Below the pieces are notes generated by a model, which did no database searches, was not told where the DNA came from, and was given only the letters and a program-made list of their open reading frames with translations. Source: Adiantum capillus-veneris (Eukaryota; Streptophyta; Polypodiopsida; Polypodiales; Pteridaceae). From it: a DNA stretch of 64,000 bases. The stretch covers positions 104,049,087 through 104,113,086 of the forward strand of contig CM043966.1 of the NCBI GenBank assembly GCA_014529385.2, read 5' to 3'. Below are positions 11,243 to 23,165 of this stretch, one piece after another. Made by a program: the position numbers and the translations under genes. The stretch's first letter is position 1, and each line of letters starts with the position of its first letter.

Positions 11243-12500
11243 TGTGAGCGGGATGAAAACACACACAGCGCCTCTATAACGACCCGACACACACTCTTGG
11301 GAAGATACACACACACACTATGGGGCACCACTCGGCTTAGACAACACACCTGGCCAAGACAGGGAACACACCTCTGGAGTGAGAGGAGAGAAACTATCCA
11401 CTTGTCCACTCCACTTGTCCACTCCACTCCACACTATGGGGCACCACTCGGCTTAGACAACACACCTGGCCGAGACAGGGAACACACCTCTGGAGTGAGA
11501 GGAGAGAAACTATCCACTTGTCCACTCCACACAGACACACACACACACACACACACCCAAAAAACTCAGCTCAAAAGAGGAGAATTTCTGATGTTTAGAT
11601 ACAATTGAGCTTGGGCCAACACCAATGGGGCAAACAGCTCACACAATATGGGTAAAAGATACCAGATACAATCACAAATTGGAGAAGAAGCTTCACTCAC
11701 CGGAGAAGATTACACAGAAAAACAGCAGAAAAAGAGTGAGGAATTTGGCAAAATGGACAGCGCCATCGCGTCCAGAACGGCCCAAAACCCCAGTCTACAA
11801 TGTCAAAGTGCTCAAATCCGACATCGGATGAGCAGTTTACGATCAAAACAGGCTCCAAAAACCCAAAAAACACACATGCGGCTGTTCCTCCTCTCTTCTC
11901 CACGTTTTTTCTGGTCTTCTCTCAGTTGTTTCAGTTCCCACACTTAGCTTTATTAGTTGGGCACCCTTGGCCTTTTAGATGACCTCAAACGGACCCCGAA
12001 CAGGCCAAAAACTGACCTCGTAGTGTATAGTTGTCACCTTTTTGCATCATTCGCACACCTGGCACTCAGCTTTTTCCAATAATGCGTCTCGCAACCACGT
12101 GAAGTGGCCCCAAAAAGTGGTCCTAATGATGACCTTTCTTCATAACTCTCACAAGAAAACACCCACGTTGTGTCCGTATTCATCCACGTGCAAATATTGA
12201 CCCCGTTCGGCCTCCTGACGCCACTAGATGCTATTTGACGCACCTGCTGACCTCACGTTGTCGGCCCGCGGATATCTTCCTCGAGAAGTTTTACGCGCTA
12301 CCAAATCCTCCTTATTGTAGAAAAAACACAGTGGTATTGGTAATAGTGAAAATCGATGCACTATGTACACCCTGACCTACCTGTACACATGTGGGCCCCA
12401 CGTGACCACCTGGCTAAGGAAAATGGGCAATCCTTTATTTGATGCACCATGCATGTGTATGTACATATGCGCAATCCATTGCTCCAAAAAACTCTTGACA
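11243..12500 (-). repeat. G1 5' LTR
   Basis: 1258 bp, TGTGAGCGGG to ACTCTTGACA. It is longer than the other LTR mainly because a segment of about 115 bp (near 11312-11410) is tandemly repeated at 11428-11525, and because the CA-repeat is longer. It carries the motif TCCAGAACGG...TCCGACATCGG also found in the arms of the large inverted repeat of element M. Confidence 0.93.
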
Positions 12501-12504
12501 ACGT

Positions 12505-13754
12505 GGGGAAGATGGGATATCCATTTCTTTGATAGGGTTAAATAGTCTCTCTGTAAACATCATTTCCAACAAGAAGTGAGTACGCCCACTTTCCCATGAA
12601 TTTAAGTCACTTTCTTCTTGGATGACACTAGGTATAGCTGGGGGTCTATGGACTTTGTGAGGTTTTTTTTGCGTAGGGAACAATGTGTTTGTAATCTGGA
12701 TCTGCCTAGGTGCTGGTTCTAGATCCCTTTGGGTATTTTCTTAATTGCTTGACTCGCTGGATCTCCTCTACCAGGTTTGGATAAGTTCCTATCATCTTCT
12801 TGGATCCCGGCCATTGTGGCTCATGAAGATCTTCCTTGTTGGTTTATTTCTTAGTGGTCGTTTTGGTCTCCATGGTTTCACCTAAATCAGAATCCTCTTC
12901 AGCGTCCTTCATATATACGGGGTTGTCACCAGTCCCTATGTTGGTCTTTGAACTAGGGTCTGACATTGTTGCTTTTTGTGTGAGTACATTTACTAGTACC
13001 ACACGTGTACTTTGTGATGGCTCCTTGGTAACCTCAATCAAGTTTAATGGTGTGATCTTTGGTGCATTTGGATTATTCAGCATTCGGCAATTAAATGATC
13101 TATGCCACATCAATTACACATGAGTATCGGCATTGTAGACGTGCTCTCTTGATTGGTTTGCATTAGTGTAGCATTATTTTGTAGCCTAATAGGACACTCG
13201 GCCACACGATGTGAACCACCACACTCGTAGCATGGAAGAGGTGGTCTCTTGGTAGTGTAACTGATATTTTGGTCTCTTGCAGCAAGAGCAGCTACTTGAT
13301 AGACATGTTTGACTTGTCCCCAATATTCCTCCATGTAGTATTGTGGACTTTCTTCAAGCGCATCAAACCCATAGGCAATATTAGGGTCTATATCTTCCTC
13401 ACAGCTTTCCAAACAAGCAATAGATGACTCACAAACCACTTGATTCACAGAAGTGATTCTCGGATGTGGTGGTTGCGATCCTAGCACTGGAGGCGGTAAG
13501 GGTGTTGTTTGAACAACGTTTTGGGCCCGAGGTGGGTCCGGCATCAATGCATCCACTCGAGGTGTGTCTCTCCATGCCAAGGTGGGTCTATTGGCCATCA
13601 TGCGCTTAAATACTATGCAATCATTAGCTTGATGACCATACCTACCACAGGCATTGAAATTCCCATTGAATTTTACTCTAAAAGTACGGCATTCACTGGT
13701 ACTATGCGGACCATAGCATACTGAGCACCATTGTTGCTGCCTTCTTGGATACAT
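12505..13754 (-). pseudogene. Element C gag, zinc-knuckle part
   Basis: The open part at 13110-13754 (214 codons) has two clear zinc knuckles, CSVCYGPHSTSEC and CYECGGSHRVAEC, and one degenerate knuckle ending CGRYGHQANDC that lacks its first Cys pair. Between them lie proline-rich and acidic stretches. The frame continues with breaks through 12505, and the last residues (IKEMDIPSSPR) join the 3640 side. This is a nucleocapsid-like RNA-binding region, inactivated by stops. Confidence 0.7.
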
Positions 13755-13759
13755 ATGAT

Positions 13760-16033
13760 TGTTTAGGGGAGCACGATTGTCTCTAAGAATCTCTTAGATG
13801 GCCTTGGTGAGGTCTGCTAAAGTCATCTCAGACATCTTTGGCTCCTTATCAATAGGCTTTAGGGTCATTGGCTCATGCCCTGATGTTGGCGAGCTAGTAG
13901 ATTTAGGCTCAACAGACACTCTTTCTCCTTGAATCATTAAATTATCCTCCAATTGGATCGCATTGGTGGTGACTGCTTCCCAAGTGGTGATACTTCTAAT
14001 GACTAGGCCATTGTAGATATCCTCATGTCATAATATCTTAACGAATCTATCAAGAAAATGATTCTTATTGGAATACTCATTTGGATTACAACGATAATTC
14101 AAATGCTTCAAGCAACTAATAAAGCCTCTCATCGACACTCCTTCCTCTCGTTGGGCTTTCTAGAGCTGAGAGGCTACACCCCAAATCACTCCCTCTCGTA
14201 TGTATTCTTTCAAGAACAGACTCCTAGAGTAGGGTAAATCATTTTTTCTTCTACCCTTAGGGTTCTATAGGAATCCCCAGCCTTCCCACTTAAGGTTAGG
14301 CTTAAAGAATTACTCTTATGCAGATCATTGTGTTCTCCTAGAGAATTTCATATTTGTTCAAACACTTCTATATGCTTTCTCACATTCCCCTCTCCACTAC
14401 TTTTTTGTGTGAGCTTGGCTATCTGTACTGTCTTACTTCTAGGCTCTCTATCAGGCGTGTTACCCATTTTCTCAGCAATAGATCGACCGATAGCTTGAGC
14501 AAATGTTGCCAAGTCACCTAAGTGAGCAAGCACCGTGGGTGAAGGCACTCCAGAGACTACATGTGGAGTAGGTATTGGCATTGGGCTTGGTGCATAGGAA
14601 GCCCTTGGGTTCCAAGTTTGGTATAGTGTTGTGCCATGTGGTGGCCCAAAGTTCATGTGTGGCCCTAGGTATAGCAGATGTCGGATGTGACATGCTAATG
14701 ATAGCTAGTATGGTCCCATTGAAATAAGAGCTTTGGTGTTGTGGTTGTGGAGCATAGGTTGTTGAAACAATGGGAGGGGTAGGGGCTACATGATTATGAG
14801 AACCCATAGGTGTATATGATTGGTACACACTTGTAGGTACTGTTTTGCAGGCATTGAGCTACCATGTAGCAGTGCTTTACTAACAAATGAGGTCCATGGT
14901 GTGTTTCTTGGCATGCCCATCATTGGGGTAGGCATGGTAGACATGGTGTCATCAAGGGAAAGAGGAGCTAGATTTGAAAAAGTAAAACTACTACATGTGG
15001 GTTCATACATATCAAAACTCCAGGCACACAATATATGAAGGGTCCATTGGACTCACTGAAGGAGTTTCCATCTGTGATAGTGTTGGTTGTCTGGCCTTGC
15101 CCATATCCAAGAATCTCATAAGGCCCATTGAAGGAATGTTAATCCCTCGATTTTGCCTCTCTGATTGGATGATGCTATGGATGACATTGCAGACCATCTG
15201 TTGCTGCTCCTCAACACTTGTGGTGCTAGAAGTAGATTGTACAACTTCTAACCAGCCTATATGATATGTGTAACCCATGTACAGGAAAGTCAAGGTTTGA
15301 TTTTGTAGGTCATATTCCCAATTTTTGTTGAGAAATAACCCTTCTAGGCCACGTGTACTAGAGGTTTCCCTTGAGGTGGAAGCATTGTTGTTCCCCACAG
15401 TTTCACCCACATTGCCTACTAACTTAGGAGCACTCAATTGCTCAATTTCCATGCCTATTTTCCTAGGGGTCTTTACCTTCATAGCTTGGTGTTGTTCAAG
15501 GAAACTCTTCATTTCCCTCTCCCTAGCCGCTTGCATATAGCGCTCAACTTCTTGCACCTCTGCAAGACTCCTACCACCGGGTAGTAGAACTTCATGGAGT
15601 GATTGCTTTGCAGTGTTTTCCCTGAAAGCAGGGGGCAGGATATCGATGTGACAATCTTGGGGAGTATAGGCTCTCCCTGAGATACAAAGGTGAATCTACC
15701 TCTCCCTCACCTTCATTAACTTCACTAGCCGTAGGTTAAGAGCGAGTAGCTGTACTAATGGTTTCTATAAAGCAACTAAACACACTAGATCTAGGCTGTG
15801 GCCCAAACATGTACGTTTTTGCTTATTTGCTCAGGGTTTGGTGTAGGATGCCCTTCCATAATATCGTAGTGAGATGAAGAGTCACTAGCCGCTATGTTTG
15901 GGTCTTGGGTTGTACTACCTTGGATTCCCGCCGAGGACTCGAAACCTAAGGTAGGTGAGTATTGAGAACCCGTGTAAGTTAAAGTGCTCAATAGTTGCTC
16001 GGCCTCTAGCACACGATCAAAGCACAGATGCAT
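13760..16033 (-). pseudogene. Element C gag, N-terminal part, decayed
   Basis: Several minus-strand frames broken by stops (16033-15791, 15557-15012, 15031-14514, 14656-14348) appear to be one long decayed gag. They are rich in S, T, P, Q and M, with a charged helix (EVERYMQAAREREMKSF). I recognise no standard retrotrans-gag motif. The order along the strand and position between the LTR-like end and zinc knuckles support the gag assignment. Confidence 0.5.
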
Positions 16034-16210
16034 GTGCCTTTGGCACCCTACAAGTATTGACGATTACCCTTGAAGGATAACTGCTTAATTTTTTGGGCAT
16101 TTTACACCCCGTTTTCACTCGTTTTTTTAATGTTTGTTTATGTATTTTTACAATCGTTTTTTGGATTAGAGCGTGTGATAGCTATTTGAGCTTAGTGCAG
16201 GGCGTTTCCC

Positions 16211-16454
16211 TGGCAGCGGCACGGAAAATGTGCGCATTTGTCACACGTGTCAAAGCAAGGGACTTTCCGTACACTATGTGCGAGCCACAAATGGCTGCAA
16301 ACACACAACCAGATTAATCTAGCAAGTTCAAGAGAGCAAGGGTGTGTCACTCACCACCCTACGCTTGCCTTCATGGAGGATTCCTCGCCGCGAGGAAGAG
16401 GAGGCTACCGCCATGCCGCGCTCAACCGCCTCGCCGCCGTCGTGCCGTCACAAT

Positions 16455-16488
<34 letters not shown>

Positions 16489-16640
16489 GCATACACATGT
16501 ACACAAGGAGATGAAGAAGAAGATGGAGATGGAGCAAGAGCACTCTTCAATTGCACAAATGAGAGAATGAGTGATTTTTAGGTTTATGTGCCTTTTATAG
16601 GAGCTTGCCCATTCACACTTGGGCATCCATTCTTAGCCAA
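16211..16640 (-). repeat. Probable element C primer site and 5' LTR fragment
   Basis: Minus-strand CGTGCCGCTGCCAGGG at about 16211-16226 looks like a decayed tRNA-Asp-type primer site (compare TGGCGCCGTTGCCGGGG at 21640-21656). Beyond it lie a CT tract of about 33 bp at 16455-16487 and a minus-strand TATAAAAG at 16592-16599, a plausible LTR promoter. LTR ends are not resolved. The C/T/G-rich tract creates meaningless R-E and S-L frames. Confidence 0.45.
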
Positions 16641-16647
16641 CTAACCC

Positions 16648-17345
16648 TTGAATGTTCCAGTTAGTGTGGGCCTCTCATCGGCGATCACTCTTACCCTTTT
16701 CCTATTGGACCAGCAAGCCCGTCCCATGGAGCATTCAATCAAGGCTAAAGGATGGAAAATCATACTTGACGAAATCAACCAATATGTCTATCCACATAAT
16801 TTTTATGTGGTAGAAGATAAACCAATGGAATATCCATTATTACTCGATCAACCATGGCAAAGATTGTACAATGTACAAATTGATTGGAGCTTTGATACAA
16901 TCAACATTCAACATGCAAAGAAAATCCAAGTGGTTCCATTTTTTGCACACAAAAGCTGATAAAAATGATGCAAGAGCTTCTAGTTAACAATGCAGATTAA
17001 GCCAGCAAAAGAGATGCACTTATGCAGCAACAACTCTTAGAATCGAGACAAGAGGTGGAGAGAGCCAGAGGTCAAGATCCAAATCCGAGTCCAAGTGACT
17101 CTAGAGTGAGTGCCCAACAAGAAATGATGGATATTTCCAAAAGCTTTGAGGAGCCTATATTGGTGGAGATACCTCCACAAGTTCAAAAGGAAGGGAAGGA
17201 GCTGACAGTGGAGGACGAGTCCCGTCTCCAAAAGTGGTATTTCATTTGGCTCTGTCATGTCAAGCTCTTGCTGAGAAGTTTATGTTTCTGTGCTTGCCAA
17301 GTTGTTGGCTTCTTCTTTCAAAACATTGAGCATCAAAAGCTGTAG
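16648..17345 (+). pseudogene. Plus-strand retropepsin fragment of another element
   Basis: A 103-codon frame ends in NFYVVEDKPMEYPLLLDQPW and then NVQIDWSFDTINI, the second half of a gypsy-type retropepsin (position of I-L-G-R-P-W, then D-W). The active-site half is missing. After a gap it continues as a Q/E-rich helix (QQQLLESRQEVERARG) and linker. Its orientation is opposite to both neighbours, so it is a separate insertion remnant. Confidence 0.5.
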
Positions 17346-17834
17346 ATTGATCCATCGCGATCTTTGTACCGTCTTTGGCTTGGTTCTCCAGTTAGACTGA
17401 CTTCTATTGGTTGATCTGTTGGATCTTGTAATTCTGGCTCTCCACTATAGATCTGACCACTGTAATCTATGTACAATGACCTTGATTGCATATGCACTAA
17501 ATACATGCTTTGCGGACTTGTGAAGATTTTTGGATAACCACTTGGGTCAATTTTTTGCACTTCATCTTTGAGCTTGCAATACCTGGCTCCACCGAAGTCT
17601 ATGAACATCTGGGAGTAATCTAAATCTAGCTTTACTCTGATCAATAGGATCTTCACTCCTGTCTTGCTTTTGTTGCTCATAAGATAGCTATGACCTTCTC
17701 AATATATATACAAAATTTTATCTCCATTGTAGCCATATAGTTGTAGAAGCTGTTCTGTTGCAGTGGTACATGTGTTGCCACTGCTACTAGCTTGCTCTGC
17801 TGTACTTGAATTCTTGGCTCAATTTGAGTCCATG
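17333..17834 (-). pseudogene. A2 gag N-terminal domain
   Basis: Starts at MDSN (17834), matching MDSS at 49782, then SSTAEQASSSGNT, LYGYNGDK and a domain of about 140 residues (KTGVKILLIRVKLDLDYSQM ... DYSGQIYSGE ... GEPSQRRYKDRDGSIYSF). The same domain occurs at 49902-50324 and, more diverged, at 51660-52085. I know no named family for it. Two in-frame stops lie near the start; the frame then runs to about 17333, where the element is truncated. Confidence 0.6.
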
Positions 17835-18706
17835 TTGATTAATTCTGTAAAAACTGTTTCCTACCAGATTTTGATTTCAATTAGCAGAATTTTTGCTGCT
17901 CCTATTAGCTTAATTTGCATTCACATGTGAGTTGTCCCAGTTCATCCAATTAGAAGCTAATTTGCAATGCAATTGCTTGCACTAGCCAATTTCTAGCATG
18001 CAAAATTTGAAATTTTGCTTGCCGCTCAACTGCTTCGAGTTCATCTTTTTTCTCGCTTTCTCTGGCTAATCTCTGGTTCACTTTGCATGGTTTGCTCCGT
18101 GTACGGCTCTTTTTGCTGCTGTTCTCGATTTTTGCTCGCTTTGCGCAGTTTGCTAGGTGTGACTCTCCGATGATGCTTTTTCGCTAATTCTGCCTTTTTT
18201 GGGCTTTTGCTGGAATTTTTGGTTCTTTCTGTCTTTTTCTGGCACATCCGGTGACTTTCTTTTTATTTTTCTAAATTTTTTGTAAAATTTTGAGTTGTCT
18301 TCATTTTATGATTTTTTACAATTTTTTTGAGAAATATTTGATTTGTAAAGTTTTTTCTAGTAATTTTCTAATTTTTGTGATTTCTTTAAAGGTTTTATGA
18401 TTTTTGTGATTTAATAGGTTCTTTTTAATCAGTTTTTGAATTTTTTATGGTTTTTTGTGACTTTTCAAAAAAAAATTAATGTTTTTTCTAACTCTTTATC
18501 TGTGAGTGTTTTTGATGTTTTGTGATTTATTTGTGAATTTTTGGATTTTTTTAATGAAATTTTTATTGTTTGGTGAATTTTTGATATATTTTTTACAGTT
18601 TTTGTGTTTTATATGTGTAATTTTTTGAGTTTTTATGGGTTTTTTATAAAAACATCTATGGATTTTTTATGTTTTTCTAATTTTTTACTCCCTTTTATTG
18701 ATTTTT
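17835..18706 (-). other. A2 leader, T-rich part
   Basis: Very AT-rich, T-rich on the plus strand, with many TTTTT and GATTTTT runs. No gene seen. Part of the unusually long leader between primer site and gag. Confidence 0.5.
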
Positions 18707-19200
18707 GGGAAAATTACCAAAATACCCCTCTAATTTGTGGAAATTCCCAAAATACCCCTCAAATTTCAAATATTCCCAAAATACCCTTGTATCTATTTTA
18801 GTTGGTTTGTTCATGATTTCCTAATCTTTATTCTTTTCTAACAATAAAGATCCGTTTTTTAGTGTTAAGCATGTAATTTGTCACAAATTACCTCACAAAC
18901 AAAGACAATTATGTCTAAAAAAAATGAAGGAATTTATCTCCAACGCCTACATAACCAGCTCAAATTCTAGTTTTAGTATCTTGTATTGATAGAGACAGTC
19001 TTCTTATGAAAATCTATATAGAAAAAAAATCTTTGGATAAATTTACTTTCACAACCAGGGGTATTTTGGGAATCTTGGAAAATTTGAAGGGCATTTTGGG
19101 AATTTATGACAAAATATGAGGGGTATATTGGGAATTTTTGAAATTTGAAGGGTATTTTGGGAATTTTCACAAATTAGAGGGGTATTTTGGTAATTTTCCC
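18707..19200. mobile_element. Foldback / MITE-like element
   Basis: About 490 bp with near-perfect inverted ends of about 85 bp: GGGAAAATTACCAAAATACC at 18707 and its complement ending at 19200. The ends are built of imperfect short units of the type AAAATACCCCTCAAATTTC. The inner part has no coding frame. Possible 2-3 bp flanking duplication (TT or TTG), not certain. It sits in the A2 leader. Confidence 0.75.
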
Positions 19201-21639
19201 TTGAGTTTTAATGAATTTTCTATTTTTTATACTTTTCTTGTGAATTTTCTATTCCCTTTTTTCTATTTTTATTCGATTTTTTTTTTCAATTCTTTTTTGT
19301 GATTTATTTGATTTTTTTTAAATTGAATTTTTTTCTTAATTATTTATATTTTCTTTATTTTTTAATTGTTTTTATTCTTTTTATCCTTTTGTGATTTTAA
19401 AATAATAATAATAATAATATCATTAAAGACTAACCTGCTTAGTGGCGTACTTGGCATCTGTGAGTTGAAACTTGACAGAGGGACGTCCTTTCAGTAGCAC
19501 AAAACAAGGCTTTGATCGTGGCGGGCGGCAGCAGTGCTGAAGGCTGATGTTGACAGTGGCAACATGGTGGGGTGCAAAGAGAGACGAGAGAGAGATCCAG
19601 CAGGTGCGTGCGTCCGGGCGGGGTCTGACGCGCAGTTAGTGGGCAGAGAGACACGCACGCTGTTGACTTGGGTAGAGAGAGAATGAAGTTATGAGAGAGA
19701 GAGAGAGAGAGAGCAAATGGGTGCGGAGTCAATGGGGCAGACACGAAACCCGGAAGGTGTGTCTGTTGACAGCGGGAGTAGAGAGAAAGAGACAAAGAGA
19801 GAGAGAGAGAAGAGAGAGAGTGGGAAAAGAGAGAGAGTGAGAAGAGAGAGAGAGCGAGTGTGCATGTGAGAGTTAGAGAGAGAATGAGATTAGACAGAGA
19901 TTGAATAAGCTAAGACTGTTAAAGGGGTTAGAGAGAGAAAAATTTAGAGAGGGAGAGAGAGAATGGGAGTGTGTGTGTGTGTGTCTGTGATGGGTGGTGT
20001 TCACCCAGAGAGAAGAAGAAGAAGAAGAGTATTTTATAGCCGAAGGAAACTATCACAAACGATCATAAAGATCTCCATCGACGACGAATTTTATGAGCCA
20101 CAAGTCACGGTCATCGAAATTGAAACCGATCTTCTATTACTATTATTAAATATTTTAAAAAAAAATTCGAACATGCAAAAATACCAAAATAGGCCGAAAA
20201 TTAGCTGAAACTCCAAAAAATCGCTCGAAAATCACAAAATATCACCAAAAAATTCCCCAAAAATTCTATAAACCTTAGAAAATCACCGATATTCACACCG
20301 AACATTTTCGACACGCAAAAGCACACCAAAAATAGCAGATTTTACCAAAAATGTAATTTACGACACAATTATCAACCAGGCCCCCGAAAATAGCGAAACT
20401 CTCCAACCTCGACCACAAAGGGCACAAATGCAAACAAAATGATTCCGTAAATACGCACACACAAGATAGCTCATAAAGATCGCAAAATATCAATTTATTA
20501 TGTAATTAACCAAAAATTACCAAAACAATTGCTAAAAGTACACAAAAATTATCCAAAACATTTCTACAAATTCTCTGCACATTGGGATTAGTATAGCCAA
20601 ATAAAATCACACAAATCACATCAATTCATTTGCCAAACAATTTTATCAATAAAACAAGACTAGGCAATTAAATCGGCAAAATTATCGACAAAACCAGGTC
20701 AAAAATTGACGCAATTGGAGTGTATAAATCCCTGTTTTGAGCACAAAAACTCAACAATTTACCATTACACACATAGTTATGCAATCAAAATATGAAGCAA
20801 TCATGCAAATTGAACACTTTTTAGGCACACACACACTAAAAAAATTGGCAGTTTTTATCAATCTTTAGGTGTGCACACAAAAGGGTTAAACTTGTTGAAT
20901 TTGCAATATGACTTCACAAATCATTAGCTGTGCATGAACACAACACAAATCAATCATCACAATTGAAAAATCATTAAGCACACATTGATTTTTAGGTGCA
21001 CAAACATGGGCAAAATAGTACACACATACCTAAAATTAGGCATACACACACTCAATTAGAATGCACACACACTTAATTTTAGTGTACTCACACTTGCAAT
21101 TGACCATCCAAGCATGCAATAAACTCAATTAGGCATCCAATTAGCAACACACATTCACCAATTAGCAATTGAAACTTATCAAATCCATATGCCACCAAAT
21201 CTTAAAATTTTCGGCATTACGATGGCATGAAAATGAATAATCAACAAATTTCAATCCACATAGCATCAACATAGCATTGCATCAACATTACATTGAATCA
21301 TGGTGGAATCTCTACACAATTTTACACATCTTTAGATTCTAGGAAGGTTGAGAATACCACCTTGATTACCTTTCCATTGAAGATCAATTGAATGGTCGAA
21401 TGCTCCAATCCTTTATAGCAAATTAGTAAGTTAGCAAATATTAGTCAAATTAGCAAGGGGTTAGTGTCAAATTAGAGTGTGTAAACACACAATTGGCAAG
21501 ATATAGTGTCAAATTAGGGAATTATGAATACATTGCTTCATGCACATATATCCAAAATCCAAAAAAACATAAACAGACAAGTGAAATTAGTGAGGGAAGG
21601 CATTCGACTATGCCACATTTACACTAGGGTAGGCCATCG
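19201..21639 (-). other. A2 leader, AT-rich and GA-rich parts
   Basis: 19201-19430 is AT-rich and ends in an AAT repeat near 19402-19420. 19690-19960 is rich in GAGA tracts on the plus strand. 20130-21630 is A-rich with recurring CACACAC and CAAAATTACC-like words. No convincing gene; short frames here reflect composition. Confidence 0.5.
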
Positions 21640-21656
21640 CCCCGGCAACGGCGCCA
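21640..21656 (-). promoter_or_regulatory. A2 primer-binding site (tRNA-Asp type)
   Basis: Plus-strand CCCCGGCAACGGCGCCA, i.e. minus-strand TGGCGCCGTTGCCGGGG, the primer site typical of many plant gypsy elements that use tRNA-Asp. It lies 5 nt from the LTR end. Confidence 0.88.
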
Positions 21657-21661
21657 ACTTT

Positions 21662-22581
21662 TGGGGGTCCAATCATTGCAATAGCTCCAATGAACAAAAA
21701 AAATATCAATCTAGAGGGATGAGCTACCCGGCTAGGGCATGGGAGCACTCACACGGTTAGTGAGCTAATTATGAAAACACAAATGGTTAACTCTACATGG
21801 TGAGCTTCTCGGCCTATGGAGGAGTTAATCCACAATGAAGGGTGATCTCCACATCCACTTCTCTTCACCTCCAAGTAACCCAATCACACACACTATGATT
21901 GCAGGACGCACAGAACACTAATCCTATCATGCAACACACTAGTAGCAAGCACACACATATAGATCTATCGAGCACCGCACTCCAATCAAACCTCCATGCA
22001 CACACAAGTAAAAGAGGGCAATCACACAAGATTAGAGAAGGATTAACCACTAATTAGTTAAGATCTAGCTAGTCTAAGCATCATAGGCAATCATAAGAAC
22101 CATGAGAGAGGCATAGTGAAAGAGAATGAATCATTGATTAGTGTTAATCAAGTCTCATCAGCAACGAGAAGCTCAAGGACTCCATAGCCACACACCTCAA
22201 GAGCTCTCACCAAAGAGTGCTCTCAACAAATGAGCTTCGGAACCCTAATTTCATTTACACACTACCTTATATACCGAGGGTAGATATATGCAATGTCCCG
22301 GCGCCCAAGGCCTTTAGGGCTCCACCACTTCTTGAATCTGCAACCTAGGCACAATAACTGACCTATTCTTTACAACTTGGAACTCCCATTGAGCCCATAA
22401 CACGTTAAAATATTACAATGGATTGAAATAAATCGCGAAATTACAATGCGTGACCATTTTGGGAAAATGTAAAAAATGTGTAGCTCCAATCTTTATTGCT
22501 TCTTCACTTTGATCTTTGATGTGCATTTGTATGTCTTTGGTATTTAGCAGCTTCTGTTAACTAACGTTGACTCGGTTAACA
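21662..22581 (-). repeat. A2 5' LTR
   Basis: 920 bp; minus-strand TGTTAACCGAGTCAACG at its start. Long blocks match the element A LTR (for example AACAGAAGCTGCTAAA, CACATCAAAGATCAAAGTGA, ATGGGCTCAATGGGAGTTCC). A minus-strand TATATAAGG lies at about 22265-22273. The two LTRs differ enough that the elements are separate, older insertions. Confidence 0.85.
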
Positions 22582-22752
22582 ACCACACAAGCAATGTGAA
22601 AGTGATCCAAAAAATTGGTGGTGATGTCTTCTCCCTTCTTGCCACCAAATGTGGGAAAAGAGACACTTGCCATGGTAGTAAATCAATGAGCAGACAATTA
22701 CAAATCATTTTTATTTGGAATGACTTAGTGATTCATAAAGGTTTATATAGGG

Positions 22753-22959
22753 CTAGGAAACTAGAGCTGGAGCTAGGAAGAGCATAATCCTAGAATAGAA
22801 TAAATATATGCTTACATCAAAAGAGTGGTAGTAATCAAGAATGGGCAGGATGAGGGGATGAGGGGATCTAAGGATTTCATCAAGCATCTCTGCTCCAAAT
22901 AGGAAAACAATATTTTGCTGATAGACTATCTTCCTATCAATGTACACGTTTACATGCAT
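22753..22959 (-). pseudogene. E' leader protein frame
   Basis: Matches the G1 and E leader frames: VNVYIDRKIVYQQNIVFLFG, then LDEILRSPHPLILPILDY and SFDVSIY. Upstream of the Met, FPFHFL followed by a stop matches TPFHL in G1, so the start shown is only the first Met after that stop. It lies between primer site and where gag should be. Confidence 0.5.
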
Positions 22960-23165
22960 GTATCACAAGAAATGAAAAGGAAAGACTTCTAGCCTATCGT
23001 TATTATCCATGTTGCTTTAAATGCTAGATTTGCATACCTTAAGTGTTGACAAGGTGACACCTTCACCACAAGTCTCTACCTCTTGTTGAAGCCCACATAA
23101 TCCTCCATACTGGCTCAAAATAGAATGGCCAAGAAGAGTCTATCTCAATCAAGTTTCCATTTTGC

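Larger units (their letters stand above)
3641..12500 (-). mobile_element. G1: near-complete Ty3/gypsy LTR retrotransposon (Tat-like)
   Basis: An 8.86 kb minus-strand element: 5' LTR 11243-12500, primer site 11219-11236, leader with an extra frame, gag, protease, RT, two RNase H domains, integrase, 3' LTR 3641-4774. The flanking ACGT at 3637-3640 and 12501-12504 is the target duplication (4 bp visible). LTRs begin TG and end CA. Two RNase H domains, the first degenerate and the second archaeal-type, place it in the Tat-like group of plant gypsy elements. It is inserted in element C, whose frame is restored by its removal. The protease region has two frame changes; gag and pol are otherwise open. 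It is one of the youngest insertions here. Confidence 0.95.
12505..16640 (-). mobile_element. Element C, 5' part
   Basis: The upstream half of the decayed retroelement split by G1: degenerate gag frames with zinc knuckles, then a degenerate primer site and LTR-like sequence at its right end. Its left edge joins in frame to 3636 and below. The right boundary is uncertain; a plus-strand fragment begins near 16648. Confidence 0.7.
17333..22581 (-). mobile_element. A2: 5' part of an element A relative
   Basis: Minus strand: 5' LTR 21662-22581, tRNA-Asp-type primer site 21640-21656, a leader of about 3.8 kb, then the start of gag, cut off at about 17333. It is identified by LTR similarity to 45818-46828 and by the gag start shared with 49782. 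The 3' part is missing or displaced. It abuts E' at 22582, suggesting insertion into E'. Confidence 0.8.

Noticed and set aside
21640-21656. Possible tRNA gene 3' end (CGGCGCCA)
   Set aside because: Only the last 17 bases match a tRNA-Asp end, with no acceptor partner or cloverleaf upstream; it is a primer-binding site next to an LTR.
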